From Planctomyces sp. SH-PL14 (lineage in GTDB: Bacteria > Planctomycetota > Planctomycetia > Planctomycetales > Planctomycetaceae), in contig NZ_CP011270.1 of assembly GCF_001610835.1 (NCBI RefSeq), positions 1,488,001 to 1,552,000 on the forward strand: DNA of 64,000 nt. The letters are read 5' to 3'. Below the pieces are notes generated by a model, which saw only the letters and a program-made list of their open reading frames with translations, was not told where the DNA came from and searched no databases. The position numbers and the translations under genes are program-made. Shown piece by piece: positions 35,385 through 45,031 of this stretch; positions within the stretch are counted from its first letter, which is position 1; each line of letters begins with the position of its first letter.

Positions 35385-38309
35385 ATGACCGCTTTTCGAG
35401 TTCTCATTGCCGTCGGCCTGGGCTTCTTCGCCGCTTGCGGGATCCTGGCCGACGAGCCGGCTCCCCTCGGCCCGATCCGCGACCATCTTCAGCATGGACG
35501 CTACGAGCAGGCGAACGAGGCGATCGAGCGTCTCATTGCAGTAGACCCCGCTGCCGCCGACCGGGACGAGATCGTTGAGATCCGCACTCGCCTCCTTGTC
35601 CAGCAGGACCGCGTTGACCAGGCCCAGTTGCTCCTGAAGACCGCGGTCGAGCGTTCGCCAAAGGAGGTCCCGCTCCTCGCCCGCCTGGCCGAAGTTCAGT
35701 TCAGCGCCGGCCAGTTCTCTGAAGCGGGCCGTTCGGTCGACGCGGCGCTGGAACTCAACCCGGAGGACCGCCGCGCGCGGCTGGTCCGCGCGAACCTGAA
35801 GCTTGAAACGGGCCAGGTCGCCGAAGCGATCGAAGAGTTCCGCTGGTTCGTCACCTTCTACAACCGGATGCAGCCCGAGGATCCGGAGACACTCCTGCTC
35901 GTCGGCGAAGGATCGCTCCAGTACGCCCGCCTCAAGTCCGTCAGCCCGATCTTCAACTTCGTCCTCAACACGCTCTGCCCCGACATCCTCAAGGCCGACC
36001 CGCTGCGGTGGGAAGCCTCCGTCCTTTCCGGCCGACTGCTGTTGGAGAAATACAACCGGTCCGAAGCCAGAACGGAGTTCGAAGCGGCCCTGGCGATCAA
36101 TCCCCACTGCGCCCCGGCCCTGGCGGGACTGGCCGAACTGGCTCTGCAGGACTCGAACCTCGAAGAGGCCGAGCGCCAGGCCCAGGCTGCCCTCAAGGTC
36201 CATCCGAACCTTCCGGAGGCGATCGCCGTGCGGTGCGACGTCGCTTTCCTCAACGACCAGCCGGAGCAGGCCCGGCCCCTGCTCGAAGCCGGCCTGCGGC
36301 ACAATCCCTCGCATCAGGGACTCCTCGCCCGCCGGTCCGCCTGTGACCTGCTGGAGAGGGAGAGAGCGCTGCCGCCGATTGCCGAATGGAAGGCGCTCCT
36401 GGCCCGAGCCCCGGACGCGGCCCGGGAGTCTTCTTCACCCCCGGCCCCGTTCGCGACGACGTGGCGGGAGCTGCTCGCCCGCAATCCCTGCCCGGCTCCG
36501 TATCTCTCGGACCTCGGGGAGATCCTGGAAGCGGAGCGGCAGTTCGAGCATGCCGAGGCGTGTTACGACGCCGCAGTTCGCCTGATGCCGGAGTTCGCGG
36601 CGTCGCGTTGCCAGCTTGCCATGCTCTACCTGCGGACCGGGCGGACCATCGAGGCGGGCACGCTCCTCGACGCGGCGTTCAAGGCGGACCCGTATCATGT
36701 CCGCGTCAGCAACCTTCGTAAGGTCGTCGGCGTCCTCAAGGAGTATGACACGGTCTCGACGGACCATTTTGTGATCCGCGTCGATCGGTCGCAGCGGGTG
36801 CTCGGGGAGCTGGCGGCGGAGCAGCTCGAAGCGGCGTACCCGGAGCTCGTCCGGCAGTACGGCTACGAACCGCCGCTGCGGACGCAGTTCGAGATCTACG
36901 CCAAGGCCAAGGGGCAGTCCGCGCACGCGTGGTTCAGCGCCCGGATGACCGGCCTGCCGTGGATCCAGACGATCGGGGCCTCGACGGGCCGCGTTGTCGC
37001 GCTGGCCTCGCCGCTCGATTCTCCGGAGCCGTTCAACTGGGCGGTCGTCCTCAAGCATGAGCTCGTCCACGTCATCACGCTCCAGGCGACGGAGTTTCGG
37101 ATCCCCCACTGGCTGACCGAAGCCCTGGCGGTGAAGTCGGAGGGGGTGCTGATCCGGGACGACTGGCTGCCGATCCTCGCCGAGCGGTACCCGGACCGGC
37201 TCTACCGCCTCGACACGATCAACAGCGGCTTCCAGAAGCCTCGCCAGCGGCAGGACTGGGACCTCGCCTACTGCCAGAGCCGACTGTACCTCGCGTTTCT
37301 GGAGAAGACCTACGGGGCGGATGTCGTTCCGCGAATGCTGGCTGCCTATCGCCAGGGGAAATCAACCGGCGAAGTGCTGCGGGAGACACTCCAGACGAGC
37401 CCCACGCGTTTTGAATCCGAATTCGTCCGGTTCGTGAAGGAGACGATCGATACCGAAGGGGCCAGCCGCGAGACCCCGCGCCCGACCCTCGCGGCCGCGA
37501 AAGCCGCCTTCGAAGAATCTCCGGAGCAAGCGAACGCGCAGGGGGCCTATGCCTACGCGCTGTTCGTCAACAAGGAGGCGGCGGAGGGGCTGAAGCGGGC
37601 CGAGCTCGTCCTGCAGAAGGCGCCGGGAGAACCGTGGCCGGCCCTCGTGGTGGCGATCGCGAGACTGCGGGAGAAGCAACCGGCCGAAGCTCTGGAAATC
37701 CTCAAAGCGGCAAGCGACACGCAGCCGACCAACTCCCACCTCCTGCTGCTCTACGGAAGCCTCCTGCACTCCGAGGAGAAGAGCGAGGCGGCCACCCAGG
37801 TTCTGGAGCGGGCCAGGACGGCGTTCCCGAAGAACCGGGCCGTGCAGGAGGAACTGGCTGAGCTCTATCAGGAAGCGGACCGCATGACCGAGGCGAAATC
37901 GCTCTGGGAGGAACTGGCGGCGAGTGACTACGACGACGTCGAACCGCGGAGGACGCTGGCGGAGACGGCGTGGCGGGAGGAGGACGCCGAAGCGACCGCC
38001 CGCTGGGCTCGCGAGGCGCTGATGATCGACGTCGGTAGCGCCGGACTGCATACGCTCCTGGCCCGCGCGGAGTCCCGCCGCGGCCGACATCGGGAGTCGG
38101 CCCGCGCGTGGAAGAGCGTTCTGTGGCTCGATCCGCGGCACACGGAGGCTCCGCTCGAATCCGCCAGGGAACTGATCGCCGCCGGAGAAACCGGCGAAGC
38201 GCGAGAGGTCCTCAAATCGCTCCTGAAAGACCAGCCGCGTCACAAGGCCGCGAGCGAGCTGCTCCGCCAGATCGACGAAGGGGCAGCGGGCGATGCCTCG
38301 CGACGCTGA
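35385..38309 (+). CDS. TPR protein with gluzincin (peptidase MA-like) domain
   Basis: This 974-aa protein has a signal peptide (RVLIAVGLGFFAACGILAD). TPR repeats run over about 25-445 (for example EVPLLARLAEVQFSAGQFSEA). A zinc-peptidase-like domain (about 450-680) has HELVH at about residue 558 in VLKHELVHVITLQ and a downstream PHWLTEALAVKSEG carrying the third-ligand Glu. A second TPR block runs to the C-terminus (about 715-965). The HExxH plus WLTEALA layout matches the peptidase MA family of planctomycetes and deltaproteobacteria. It is preceded by a 109-bp gap and probably transcribed alone. Catalytic activity is plausible but unproven. Confidence 0.85.
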   Translation: MTAFRVLIAVGLGFFAACGILADEPAPLGPIRDHLQHGRYEQANEAIERLIAVDPAAADRDEIVEIRTRLLVQQDRVDQAQLLLKTAVERSPKEVPLLARLAEVQFSAGQFSEAGRSVDAALELNPEDRRARLVRANLKLETGQVAEAIEEFRWFVTFYNRMQPEDPETLLLVGEGSLQYARLKSVSPIFNFVLNTLCPDILKADPLRWEASVLSGRLLLEKYNRSEARTEFEAALAINPHCAPALAGLAELALQDSNLEEAERQAQAALKVHPNLPEAIAVRCDVAFLNDQPEQARPLLEAGLRHNPSHQGLLARRSACDLLERERALPPIAEWKALLARAPDAARESSSPPAPFATTWRELLARNPCPAPYLSDLGEILEAERQFEHAEACYDAAVRLMPEFAASRCQLAMLYLRTGRTIEAGTLLDAAFKADPYHVRVSNLRKVVGVLKEYDTVSTDHFVIRVDRSQRVLGELAAEQLEAAYPELVRQYGYEPPLRTQFEIYAKAKGQSAHAWFSARMTGLPWIQTIGASTGRVVALASPLDSPEPFNWAVVLKHELVHVITLQATEFRIPHWLTEALAVKSEGVLIRDDWLPILAERYPDRLYRLDTINSGFQKPRQRQDWDLAYCQSRLYLAFLEKTYGADVVPRMLAAYRQGKSTGEVLRETLQTSPTRFESEFVRFVKETIDTEGASRETPRPTLAAAKAAFEESPEQANAQGAYAYALFVNKEAAEGLKRAELVLQKAPGEPWPALVVAIARLREKQPAEALEILKAASDTQPTNSHLLLLYGSLLHSEEKSEAATQVLERARTAFPKNRAVQEELAELYQEADRMTEAKSLWEELAASDYDDVEPRRTLAETAWREEDAEATARWAREALMIDVGSAGLHTLLARAESRRGRHRESARAWKSVLWLDPRHTEAPLESARELIAAGETGEAREVLKSLLKDQPRHKAASELLRQIDEGAAGDASRR

Positions 38310-38516
38310 CGAGCGGCGCGCCGGCCTCCGCTTCCCCTCGCATCGTGGCCGATGGATTTGATCCGAGGTCGAAGTCCCGCCGTATCCCTCCAGACGGGGA
38401 GACATTTTCCAGGGAGCTGCCATAATTCGGCCTCCGGGAGCGCCGCGTCCATACCGGTCGATCCCCGCTTCCCGGTCCCTCCGTGAACGACTGACAGCAT
38501 CCGAGAAAGCTGCCGC

Positions 38517-39176
38517 GTGTTTCCCTCCTCCGGCTCGTCCGACTTCGACCTGCGATTCAACCTGTTCGGGATCCCCGTGCAGGTCACCCCCATGTTCTGG
38601 CTCATGGCGGTCATCCTGGGGCTGCCCTATCTGCAGGAAGCGGGACCGCTGGCCCTCGTCACCTGGGTGGGGGTCGTGTTCATCTCGATCCTGGTTCACG
38701 AACTGGGACACGCGCTCGCGGCACGCAGCGTCGGACACCATCCCGCGATCCAGCTCACCTACTTCGGCGGGCTGGCCTACTTCCAGCAGTTCCGGCTGAC
38801 GCCGTGGCGGCTGGTCTATATCTCGGCCGCCGGTCCCGCCGCCGGCTATGCGCTGTACCTGCTCTGCTACAACCTGGCGATCTACGGCTACATCCCCGTC
38901 AGCATGACCGTTCAGCAACTCGTGACGGTCAACTTCTACTGGACGATCTTCAACCTGCTCCCCGTCTACCCGCTCGACGGCGGCCAGATCCTGCTCGGCC
39001 TGACGCAGGCCCTGCTGCCGCGCTTCTCGCCACAGATCACGCACGGCCTGGGAGCGATTGTCGCCGCCATCATCGCGATCTTCGCCTTCCGTTCCGGCGA
39101 CATTTTTCTGGTCGTCATGTTCGCGATGTTCGCCATGCTCAACATCCAGATGCTGCAGAGCCGGAGGATGTGGTGA
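38517..39176 (+). CDS. M50 site-2-protease-family intramembrane metalloprotease
   Basis: This 219-aa integral membrane protein is reduced to the M50 core. The zinc motif HELGH begins at residue 61 (ILVHELGHALAARSVGHHP). The second zinc-binding site is the NLLPVYPLDGGQIL motif. Five or six membrane helices are visible. No PDZ or CBS domain is present, so it belongs to the minimal site-2-protease group. The start is GTG. Its last codons overlap the cutA-like start (GTGA), so the two are translationally coupled, though no functional link is known. Confidence 0.9.
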   Translation: MFPSSGSSDFDLRFNLFGIPVQVTPMFWLMAVILGLPYLQEAGPLALVTWVGVVFISILVHELGHALAARSVGHHPAIQLTYFGGLAYFQQFRLTPWRLVYISAAGPAAGYALYLLCYNLAIYGYIPVSMTVQQLVTVNFYWTIFNLLPVYPLDGGQILLGLTQALLPRFSPQITHGLGAIVAAIIAIFAFRSGDIFLVVMFAMFAMLNIQMLQSRRMW

Positions 39177-39502
39177 GCGAGCCGGTCCCTCTCGCCGTGA
39201 TCTACTCCACGTTCGGTTCGGCCGACGACGCCCAGCGCGTTGCACGAACCCTCGTCGAGGAGCGGCTCATCGCCTGCGCGAACGTCGTGCCGGGAGTGAC
39301 GTCGATCTACCGGTGGAAGGACGAAGTCCACGCCGACGCGGAAGTCGTCTTGATCGCCAAGACCCGGGCGGATCTCGTGGAGCCGGCGATGGCTCGCCTC
39401 GCAGCGATTCATCCGTATGACGTCCCGTGCATCACGTCGTGGCCGCTCTCGCAGTGCCACCCCGCTTACGCCGACTGGGTGCGGGCCGAGACCTCCTGCT
39501 GA
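39173..39502 (+). CDS. cutA: CutA-type divalent-cation tolerance protein
   Basis: This 109-aa protein matches the small trimeric CutA1 family: VIYSTFGSADDAQRVARTLVEERLIACANVVPGVTS, then YRWKDEVHADAEVVLIAKT and HPYDVPCITSWPL. CutA is linked genetically to copper tolerance in E. coli but its molecular job is unsettled. The GTG at 39173 overlaps the protease stop by 4 nt. The gene ends 16 bp from the convergent thioesterase gene. Confidence 0.93.
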   Translation: MSEPVPLAVIYSTFGSADDAQRVARTLVEERLIACANVVPGVTSIYRWKDEVHADAEVVLIAKTRADLVEPAMARLAAIHPYDVPCITSWPLSQCHPAYADWVRAETSC

Positions 39503-39518
39503 CGCCCCCGCGAGCGGG

Positions 39519-39962
39519 CTACCCCTGCACGGGACCGTCGAGAATGAACATCGTCGCGGTCGCTAGGCCGACGAGCTGCCCTTCGGCCGTCCGGATTTCG
39601 CCCCGGCAGACCATCGTCCGCTTGCCGCGATGCTCGACGTGCCCCCGGGCAAACAGCGTATCGCCGACCTTGGCGGTCCGGACGTAGTTGATGTTGAGCT
39701 GCCCCGTCACGAGATCCTGCGTCTCCGGCAGCATCGAGGCTCCGGCGAGACCGCAGGCGGAGTCGAGCAGCGTGGCCGTGATCCCGCCATGCAGGATCCC
39801 CCCGGTCCGGCAATGCTCCGGCCGGAGCGTCAGCCGCAGCGTGACGTTCCCCGGCTGGAGGTCCCCCTCGCTCATCTCGACCCCCAGAAGATGCAGGAAG
39901 GTCGTCGGCGGCCCCTGGATGCTGGCAATCAGGGGATTGGCGGGGATGTTCGGATCGGGCAT
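39519..39962 (-). CDS. PaaI-type hotdog thioesterase
   Basis: This 147-aa single hotdog-fold protein hydrolyses acyl-CoA type thioesters in the PaaI/YdiI family. The signature is HCRTGGILHGGITATLLDSACGLA, where the first His/Gly loop and the helix residues form the active site, followed by LNINYVRTAKVGDTLFARGHV. The start ATG at 39962 gives a normal-length protein; earlier in-frame starts would add a low-complexity Pro/Ser stretch. No operon partner is present. The natural substrate cannot be deduced. Confidence 0.85.
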   Translation of the reverse strand: MPDPNIPANPLIASIQGPPTTFLHLLGVEMSEGDLQPGNVTLRLTLRPEHCRTGGILHGGITATLLDSACGLAGASMLPETQDLVTGQLNINYVRTAKVGDTLFARGHVEHRGKRTMVCRGEIRTAEGQLVGLATATMFILDGPVQG

Positions 39963-40354
39963 GGAAGCGGAAACCGCGGGAGGGAGGCGGAGAGGAGGAA
40001 CAGAGGAGCGAGAGGGGACGGCGAGGCTGCGGGCGGTTGTCAAACCGACAAACGGCTGGTCGGTCACCGCCAGGAAACCGGCCCGGACGGCCGTTCGGCG
40101 GGTTCCGCCGGTCCGTCACAGATTACCGCGTCGGCACGTTCACCGGCAGGTCGCCTTGGCGCAGAAGCGGCTGGAGCAGATCGCTGGGAACCTCAAGGAA
40201 GAACTGTTCTATTCATGGCCTCGCGAAAACCTGCTATGACCATGCTGGCGCAGAATTTGCCCGCATTGGCGGCGGGCGTGGGCATCGAACCTCGCGCCCG
40301 GGGCGGCAGGTGCCGCGATCAACGGATGGACCGGCCCGGATGGGCGGAGTTGCA

Positions 40355-42529
40355 ATGTCTGCTTCGATTCGTCTCGTCCTCGCTCTCCACAACCACCAGC
40401 CGGTCGGCAACTTCGACGGCGTCATCGACGCCGCCTACCTCGACAGCTACGGACCGTTCCTCGACCTCCTCGAGGAATTCCCCGAGATCCCGATCTCGCT
40501 GCATACGTCCGGCTGCCTGATGGAGTGGCTCGTCGCCCGCCGGCCCGAATACATCGAGCGGCTGCGGACCTTTGTCCGGCGGGGGCAGATCGAGCTCCTC
40601 GGCGGACCGTTCTACGAGCCGATCCTGGCCTGCATCCCCCGCCGCGACCGCGTCGGCCAGATCCAGCTCTACAGCCGCTTTCTGGAACAACTCTTTGGCG
40701 TGAAGGTCCGCGGGATGTGGGTCCCCGAGCGGGTCTGGGAACCGAGCTTCGCCGGCGACATCACCGAAGCGGGGATCGAGTTCACCCTCGTCGACGACTC
40801 CCACTTCAAGGCGGCCGGCCTCCACGAGGACAAGCTCCACGGCTACTACCTGACGGAGGACGAAGGCCGGCTCCTCAAGATCTTCCCGGACAGCGAGAAG
40901 CTCCGGTACACGATCCCCTTCGCCGAGGTGAACGAAACGATCGACTATCTCCGGGCCCTCTCGGAGAATGTCTCGAACGCCGTGGCGGTCTTCGGCGACG
41001 ACGGCGAGAAGTTCGGCGTCTGGCCGGGAACGCGGGAACACGTCTTCGAGAAGGGCTGGCTGCGGTCCTTCTTCGAGGAGCTGCGGGAGAACCGCGACTG
41101 GCTCCGCACGATCACGCTCGGCCAGGCGGTCGACGAAGTTCCCCCCCTGGGCCGGGTCTACCTGCCGAACGCCAGCTACCGCGAGATGACGGAGTGGGCT
41201 CTCGATACCGACCAGCAGATGGCGTATCGGGAACTCGTCGAGCAGCAGGAGAAAGAGGTCAACTGGGTCCAGCTCCGGCAGTTCGTCCGGGCCGGGTTCT
41301 GGCGGAACTTCCTCGTCAAGTACCCCGAGAGCAACGAGATGTACTGCCGGATGCGGGAGGTGAGCGACCGCATCGCCCGCGCGGGGACCGACGGGACCGC
41401 CCGCCCGGACCTCCTGGCCCAGGCCCAGACCGAGCTCTTCCGCGGCCAGTGCAACTGCCCCTACTGGCACGGCGCGTTCGGCGGCCTGTACCTCCCCCAC
41501 CTGCGGAACGCGATCTACCGCCACCTCATCGCGGCCGACACGCTCCTGGAGCAGGTCGACGGCCGGACCGGCCGTTGGGTCGACATCACCGCCGAGGACT
41601 ACAACCTCGACGCCCGCAAGGAAGTCCGGCTGGCGAGCGACCGCCTCGTCGCCTACTTCGCCCCGGCCCGCGGCGGACACCTCTATGAGCTCGACCTCCG
41701 CTCCACGCAGGTCAACCTGCTGGCGACGCTCAACCGCCGCCCCGAGCCGTACCACGCCAAGGTGATCGCCGCCGCGGAAAAGCAGAAGCAGGTCCAGGAC
41801 GGAGACATCCTCGACCTCAACGATCAGGTCAAGTTCAAGCAGCCCGACCTCGACCAGAAGATCCAGTACGACACCTGGCCCCGCAAGAGCCTCGTCGACC
41901 ACTTCCTGCAGCCCGGCCTTCCGCTGGAGGACTTCCAGCGGGGCCGCGGCGAGATCGGAAGCTTCGTCCAGGGGGTCTATGAGACCCGTCTCCGCCGCTC
42001 GGACACGCGGGTCGAAACGGTCATGACCCGCGAAGGCTACATGGGCGAGCACATCGTCCGGGTGACCAAGACCGTCGGTCTCGACACGACGCTCGGGAGT
42101 CTGCTCGACATCGAGTACGTCCTCGAAAAGCTGCCGGTCGGCGAGCGGATCCACTTTGCGGTCGAGTTCAACTTCGCCGCGATGGCCTCGGGGGCGGACG
42201 ACCGCTACTTCTACGGTTCGACCGGTCAGCAGATGGGCCAGCTCCAGACGGTCCACGACCTCGAGGAGCAGGACCGCATCGGCCTCGTCGACGAGTGGCT
42301 CGGCGTCGACGCCTCGCTCGACCTCTCGCAGCCGGGCGGAATCTGGACGACGCCGATCCAGACCGTCAGCCAGAGCGAAGGGGGCTTCGAACTCGTGCAC
42401 CAGAGCACGGCGGTGATTCCGCACTGGAACTTCGTGGCGGACGAGTCAGGCCGCTGGAGCGTCCGGATCCGGATGACCCTCGACACCTCGGCTGCCCAGG
42501 CCCGCATGCTGGCGACGGCCGGCGTCTGA
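40355..42529 (+). CDS. GH57 alpha-amylase/4-alpha-glucanotransferase-like enzyme
   Basis: This 724-aa cytoplasmic glycoside hydrolase of family 57 has its N-terminal catalytic barrel (1-~300) beginning with the family motif LALHNHQPVGNF. The nucleophile is Glu125 in MWVPERVWEP (equivalent to Glu123 of Thermococcus litoralis 4-alpha-glucanotransferase), and the acid/base is the Asp near 215 in VFGDDGEKFG. DUF1925-like (about 310-400) and DUF1926-like (about 450-715) beta domains follow, as in that enzyme. It acts on alpha-1,4-glucans; transfer versus hydrolysis cannot be told from sequence. CGGAG lies 6 nt before the ATG. A strong hairpin follows the stop. The 288 bp upstream hold no recognisable gene. 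Confidence 0.92.
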   Translation: MSASIRLVLALHNHQPVGNFDGVIDAAYLDSYGPFLDLLEEFPEIPISLHTSGCLMEWLVARRPEYIERLRTFVRRGQIELLGGPFYEPILACIPRRDRVGQIQLYSRFLEQLFGVKVRGMWVPERVWEPSFAGDITEAGIEFTLVDDSHFKAAGLHEDKLHGYYLTEDEGRLLKIFPDSEKLRYTIPFAEVNETIDYLRALSENVSNAVAVFGDDGEKFGVWPGTREHVFEKGWLRSFFEELRENRDWLRTITLGQAVDEVPPLGRVYLPNASYREMTEWALDTDQQMAYRELVEQQEKEVNWVQLRQFVRAGFWRNFLVKYPESNEMYCRMREVSDRIARAGTDGTARPDLLAQAQTELFRGQCNCPYWHGAFGGLYLPHLRNAIYRHLIAADTLLEQVDGRTGRWVDITAEDYNLDARKEVRLASDRLVAYFAPARGGHLYELDLRSTQVNLLATLNRRPEPYHAKVIAAAEKQKQVQDGDILDLNDQVKFKQPDLDQKIQYDTWPRKSLVDHFLQPGLPLEDFQRGRGEIGSFVQGVYETRLRRSDTRVETVMTREGYMGEHIVRVTKTVGLDTTLGSLLDIEYVLEKLPVGERIHFAVEFNFAAMASGADDRYFYGSTGQQMGQLQTVHDLEEQDRIGLVDEWLGVDASLDLSQPGGIWTTPIQTVSQSEGGFELVHQSTAVIPHWNFVADESGRWSVRIRMTLDTSAAQARMLATAGV

Positions 42530-42575
42530 TCGTCCAGCCTGACCGCCGAGCGGAATCGCAACCTTTCAAGCACAA

Positions 42576-42607
42576 GAGGCCCGGCCCCCAGAAGGGGACC
42601 GGGCCTC
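42576..42607. terminator. strong bidirectional hairpin terminator
   Basis: GAGGCCCGGCCCC pairs with GGGGACCGGGCCTC with a single bulged A and a 5-nt loop. It lies between the convergent GH57 and HPF-like genes. No long T-run follows on either strand, so efficiency is uncertain. Confidence 0.7.
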
Positions 42608-42681
42608 TCTCATGTTGGTTCGGTCTTCAGGCGGCGGCCAGTCTCCGAGATCGCACCCGTTACGGGCAGCCGCCATCTTGA

Positions 42682-43029
42682 CTATCCGGGGACGTGGCCG
42701 AACGACGGACGCCCCTTCTTCTCGCTCACCTTGCCGAGCTGTCGCTCCAGCATTTCGATCAGGCGGTCCAGCGTTCCGTTCACCGCCTGCATGACCGCGG
42801 GGGCTTGGAAGGAAACTGCGTAGGGCTTCAAACCGCCGATACGGGCTTCCATGAGACACCGCTTGTCGTCTCCGACCTCCTTCTCGCCATTCTCGTCGGC
42901 GAGGTGCACCTCGACGCGCGTGACCTGGGGCGAGAACCGGCTGAGTGCGGAGGTCACGGTCTGCTGAATCTCTTCCACGAGTCCGGCATGGGCCGCGATG
43001 TGACGATCGGTGCTGACCTGAACAAGCAT
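42682..43029 (-). CDS. hpf: HPF/RaiA-like ribosome hibernation factor
   Basis: This 115-aa protein of the ribosome-associated inhibitor/HPF fold starts MLVQVSTDRHI and continues with the beta-alpha pattern of the family: a helix of VEEIQQTVTSALSRF, the strand VTRVEVHLAD, and a second strand/helix around CLMEARIGG and AVNGTLDRLIEMLERQL. HPF binds the 30S A/P sites and shuts down translation in stationary phase. It lacks the long C-terminal extension of the long-form proteins. ATG 43029 was chosen because GGAGAG lies about 6 nt upstream. Residues after about 105 are a short basic tail. Confidence 0.8.
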   Translation of the reverse strand: MLVQVSTDRHIAAHAGLVEEIQQTVTSALSRFSPQVTRVEVHLADENGEKEVGDDKRCLMEARIGGLKPYAVSFQAPAVMQAVNGTLDRLIEMLERQLGKVSEKKGRPSFGHVPG

Positions 43030-43271
43030 CTCTTCTCTCCTTCCAACAACACGGAACGGAATCCGTCGCAACGGTCACAGATGACCGCAAACGACGTTCC
43101 AGACTTCGTCTTCGAGGGTTGGGCCTTCGAGGAGGAGCGACACGCCGATGCCCGGTTGCCGCTCCTGTGAATTGTACGGGGTGGCCGGGGCGGTGGATCA
43201 CAGAATCGGGGGCCTGTGGGGGCCATTCTGCAAATCGGAGCGGGCCGATGCTGGTGTCTCAGACATCTCGT

Positions 43272-43580
43272 TGCCGGCGCGGCTCTGCTACCTCAAACCC
43301 AACGTGCGACGGCAGTCGGGTCAAGGGGGCCTCGACCCCTTGCCGCCGGAGGCACTTCCATGAGGAACCGTCGGACACAACGGACGTCCGCTTGGTGTCA
43401 CCGGCGTTGAGGACTCACGGCCCGCTTTGCGATCCCGGCGGGGTGGTGAGGGGGGCATACGACACGTCGTCCGCGCTTGGGCACTCGCTCCTTCAGAACG
43501 ATCGAGACGAGACGGGCCTCCGGCGGGCAAAGGGGCCTTGCCCCCTTGCATCCCCCACCAGGGGTACCCCCTGGACCCCG
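43272..43580 (-). repeat. MITE-like dispersed repeat, copy 3 (reverse)
   Basis: This reverse-oriented copy of the 300-bp element contains GCCGGAGGCACTTCCATGAG near its left side (the family's right end) and CTCCGGCGGGCAAAGGGGCC near its right end. It fills most of the 43030-43708 gap. The 240 bp to its left (43030-43271) should include the HPF promoter on the minus strand but show no clear motif; the 128 bp to its right precede the asparagine-synthetase-like gene. Confidence 0.85.
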
Positions 43581-43708
43581 GTTCAGGGGCAGCGTCGATC
43601 GTCTGCCACCTCGGTGCTGACAGCGGCTGCTCGGTTGCCGATTCCGACCGCCCGTTCGACAATCGCCCATACTCCACTCCACACCTCCCTTCCGTCACGA
43701 CGCGCGCC

Positions 43709-45031
43709 ATGCACTCCGAATACGTCGAACGACTCGTCAACCTGATGCAGCCGGAGCGCAACGCCATCCTCGGAATGACGCAGGCCGAAGCCGAAGAGCG
43801 GGTCCGCTCCGGCAATCCCGCCCGCGTCCGCGAGATCGATGGCCACTTCGCCATCGTCACCAAGGACGGGAAGAGCGTCCGGATGGCCCGCTCCCTCGGC
43901 CGTCCCATGCGGTACTTCCTGGCCAAACGATCCGAGGGACCCTGCCTCATCGTCGCCGAACGGATCGACGAGATTCACCGCTTCCTGCAAAGCGAAGGGC
44001 TCGACGGCCAGTTCCACCCCTCCTACACCCGCATGGTCCCGGCCCACCACCTCCTGGAACTGCAGCTCATCGGCTGCCCCGACCCGAATCCCGGCCTCAC
44101 GCGGTTCTTCGTCCCCGAGCGGAACCGCCTCTCGTCCGACCTCGACGACATCGGCCGCCGCTACATCGGAGCCCTGGCGACCGAAATCAACCGCTGGCTC
44201 GACCGCGTCGAACCCCGGGCCCCCATCGGCGTCCTGTTCTCCGGAGGGATCGACAGCGGAGCGGTCTTCCTGGCGGCCTATCACACGCTGCTGAAGCGGG
44301 GCGAATCGCCCGCGCGGCTCAAGTGCTTCACCCTCACCGTGGAGGGAGGAGCGGACGGCGATCAGGCCCGCACCTTCCTGAAGGAACTGGGACTCGAGCT
44401 GTTCCTCGAGACCGTCGCCGTTCCGCCAACGGCGCTCGACTTCCGCGAAGCGATCCGGGTCATCGAGGACTACAAGCCGCTCGACGTCCAGGCGGCCACG
44501 ATGGGACTCGCCCTCTGCCGCGAAGTCCGTCGCCGCTATCCCGAGTGGCGATATCTCATCGACGGCGACGGAGGAGATGAGAACCTCAAAGACTACCCGA
44601 TCGAAGACAACCCGGAGCTGACGATCCGCAGCGTCCTGAACAATCCGCTCCTCTATCACGAGGGCTGGGGAGTCGGAGCAGTGAAGCACTCGCTGACCTA
44701 CTCCGGCGGCCAGAGCCGCGGCCACGTCCGCTCCTCCGCTCCTCCGGCGGCGTTCGGGTTTGAAGGGTTCAGCCCGTTCGCGCTCCCGAACGTGATCGAC
44801 GTCGCCGAGGGGATTCCGTTCATCGAGCTGACCGACTGGAGCCACGAGAAGCTCTACTCGCTCAAGGGAGAGATCGTCCGCCGCGGCGTCCGGGCTGTGA
44901 CCGGACATGAAATGCCGGTCTACGAGAAGCGCCGCTTTCAGCGGGGGGCGGTCGCGGACTCGCTGTTCGAGGGCCTCTTTCCCCGCGACGAACTCACGTA
45001 CCGCCGGGCCTTCGCGGCGCTGTACGAGTGA
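43709..45031 (+). CDS. asparagine-synthetase-like ATP-dependent ligase lacking the glutaminase nucleophile
   Basis: This 440-aa protein has the two-domain plan of AsnB. The C-terminal synthetase domain carries the ATP-pyrophosphatase loop FSGGIDSGAVFLA (about 176-188), then the conserved YLIDGDGGDENLKDYP. The N-terminal ~150 residues keep a recognisable Ntn/GATase shape (GHFAIVTKDGKSVRMARSLG, then CLIVAERIDEI), but the protein starts Met-His-Ser-Glu with no Cys at position 2. It cannot use glutamine as the nitrogen donor in the usual way. Such inactive-Ntn proteins include beta-lactam synthetase and the lasso-peptide cyclase McjC, which adenylate a carboxylate and close an amide ring. The next gene begins at its stop codon (GTGA overlap). 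A tailoring or biosynthetic role with the radical SAM and FAD enzymes is inferred. Confidence 0.85.
   Translation: MHSEYVERLVNLMQPERNAILGMTQAEAEERVRSGNPARVREIDGHFAIVTKDGKSVRMARSLGRPMRYFLAKRSEGPCLIVAERIDEIHRFLQSEGLDGQFHPSYTRMVPAHHLLELQLIGCPDPNPGLTRFFVPERNRLSSDLDDIGRRYIGALATEINRWLDRVEPRAPIGVLFSGGIDSGAVFLAAYHTLLKRGESPARLKCFTLTVEGGADGDQARTFLKELGLELFLETVAVPPTALDFREAIRVIEDYKPLDVQAATMGLALCREVRRRYPEWRYLIDGDGGDENLKDYPIEDNPELTIRSVLNNPLLYHEGWGVGAVKHSLTYSGGQSRGHVRSSAPPAAFGFEGFSPFALPNVIDVAEGIPFIELTDWSHEKLYSLKGEIVRRGVRAVTGHEMPVYEKRRFQRGAVADSLFEGLFPRDELTYRRAFAALYE

Noticed and set aside
43581-43708. Possible precursor peptide upstream of the AsnB-like gene
   Set aside because: No short ORF with a ribosome-binding site and plausible core peptide was found, so a lasso- or RiPP-type assignment is not supported.
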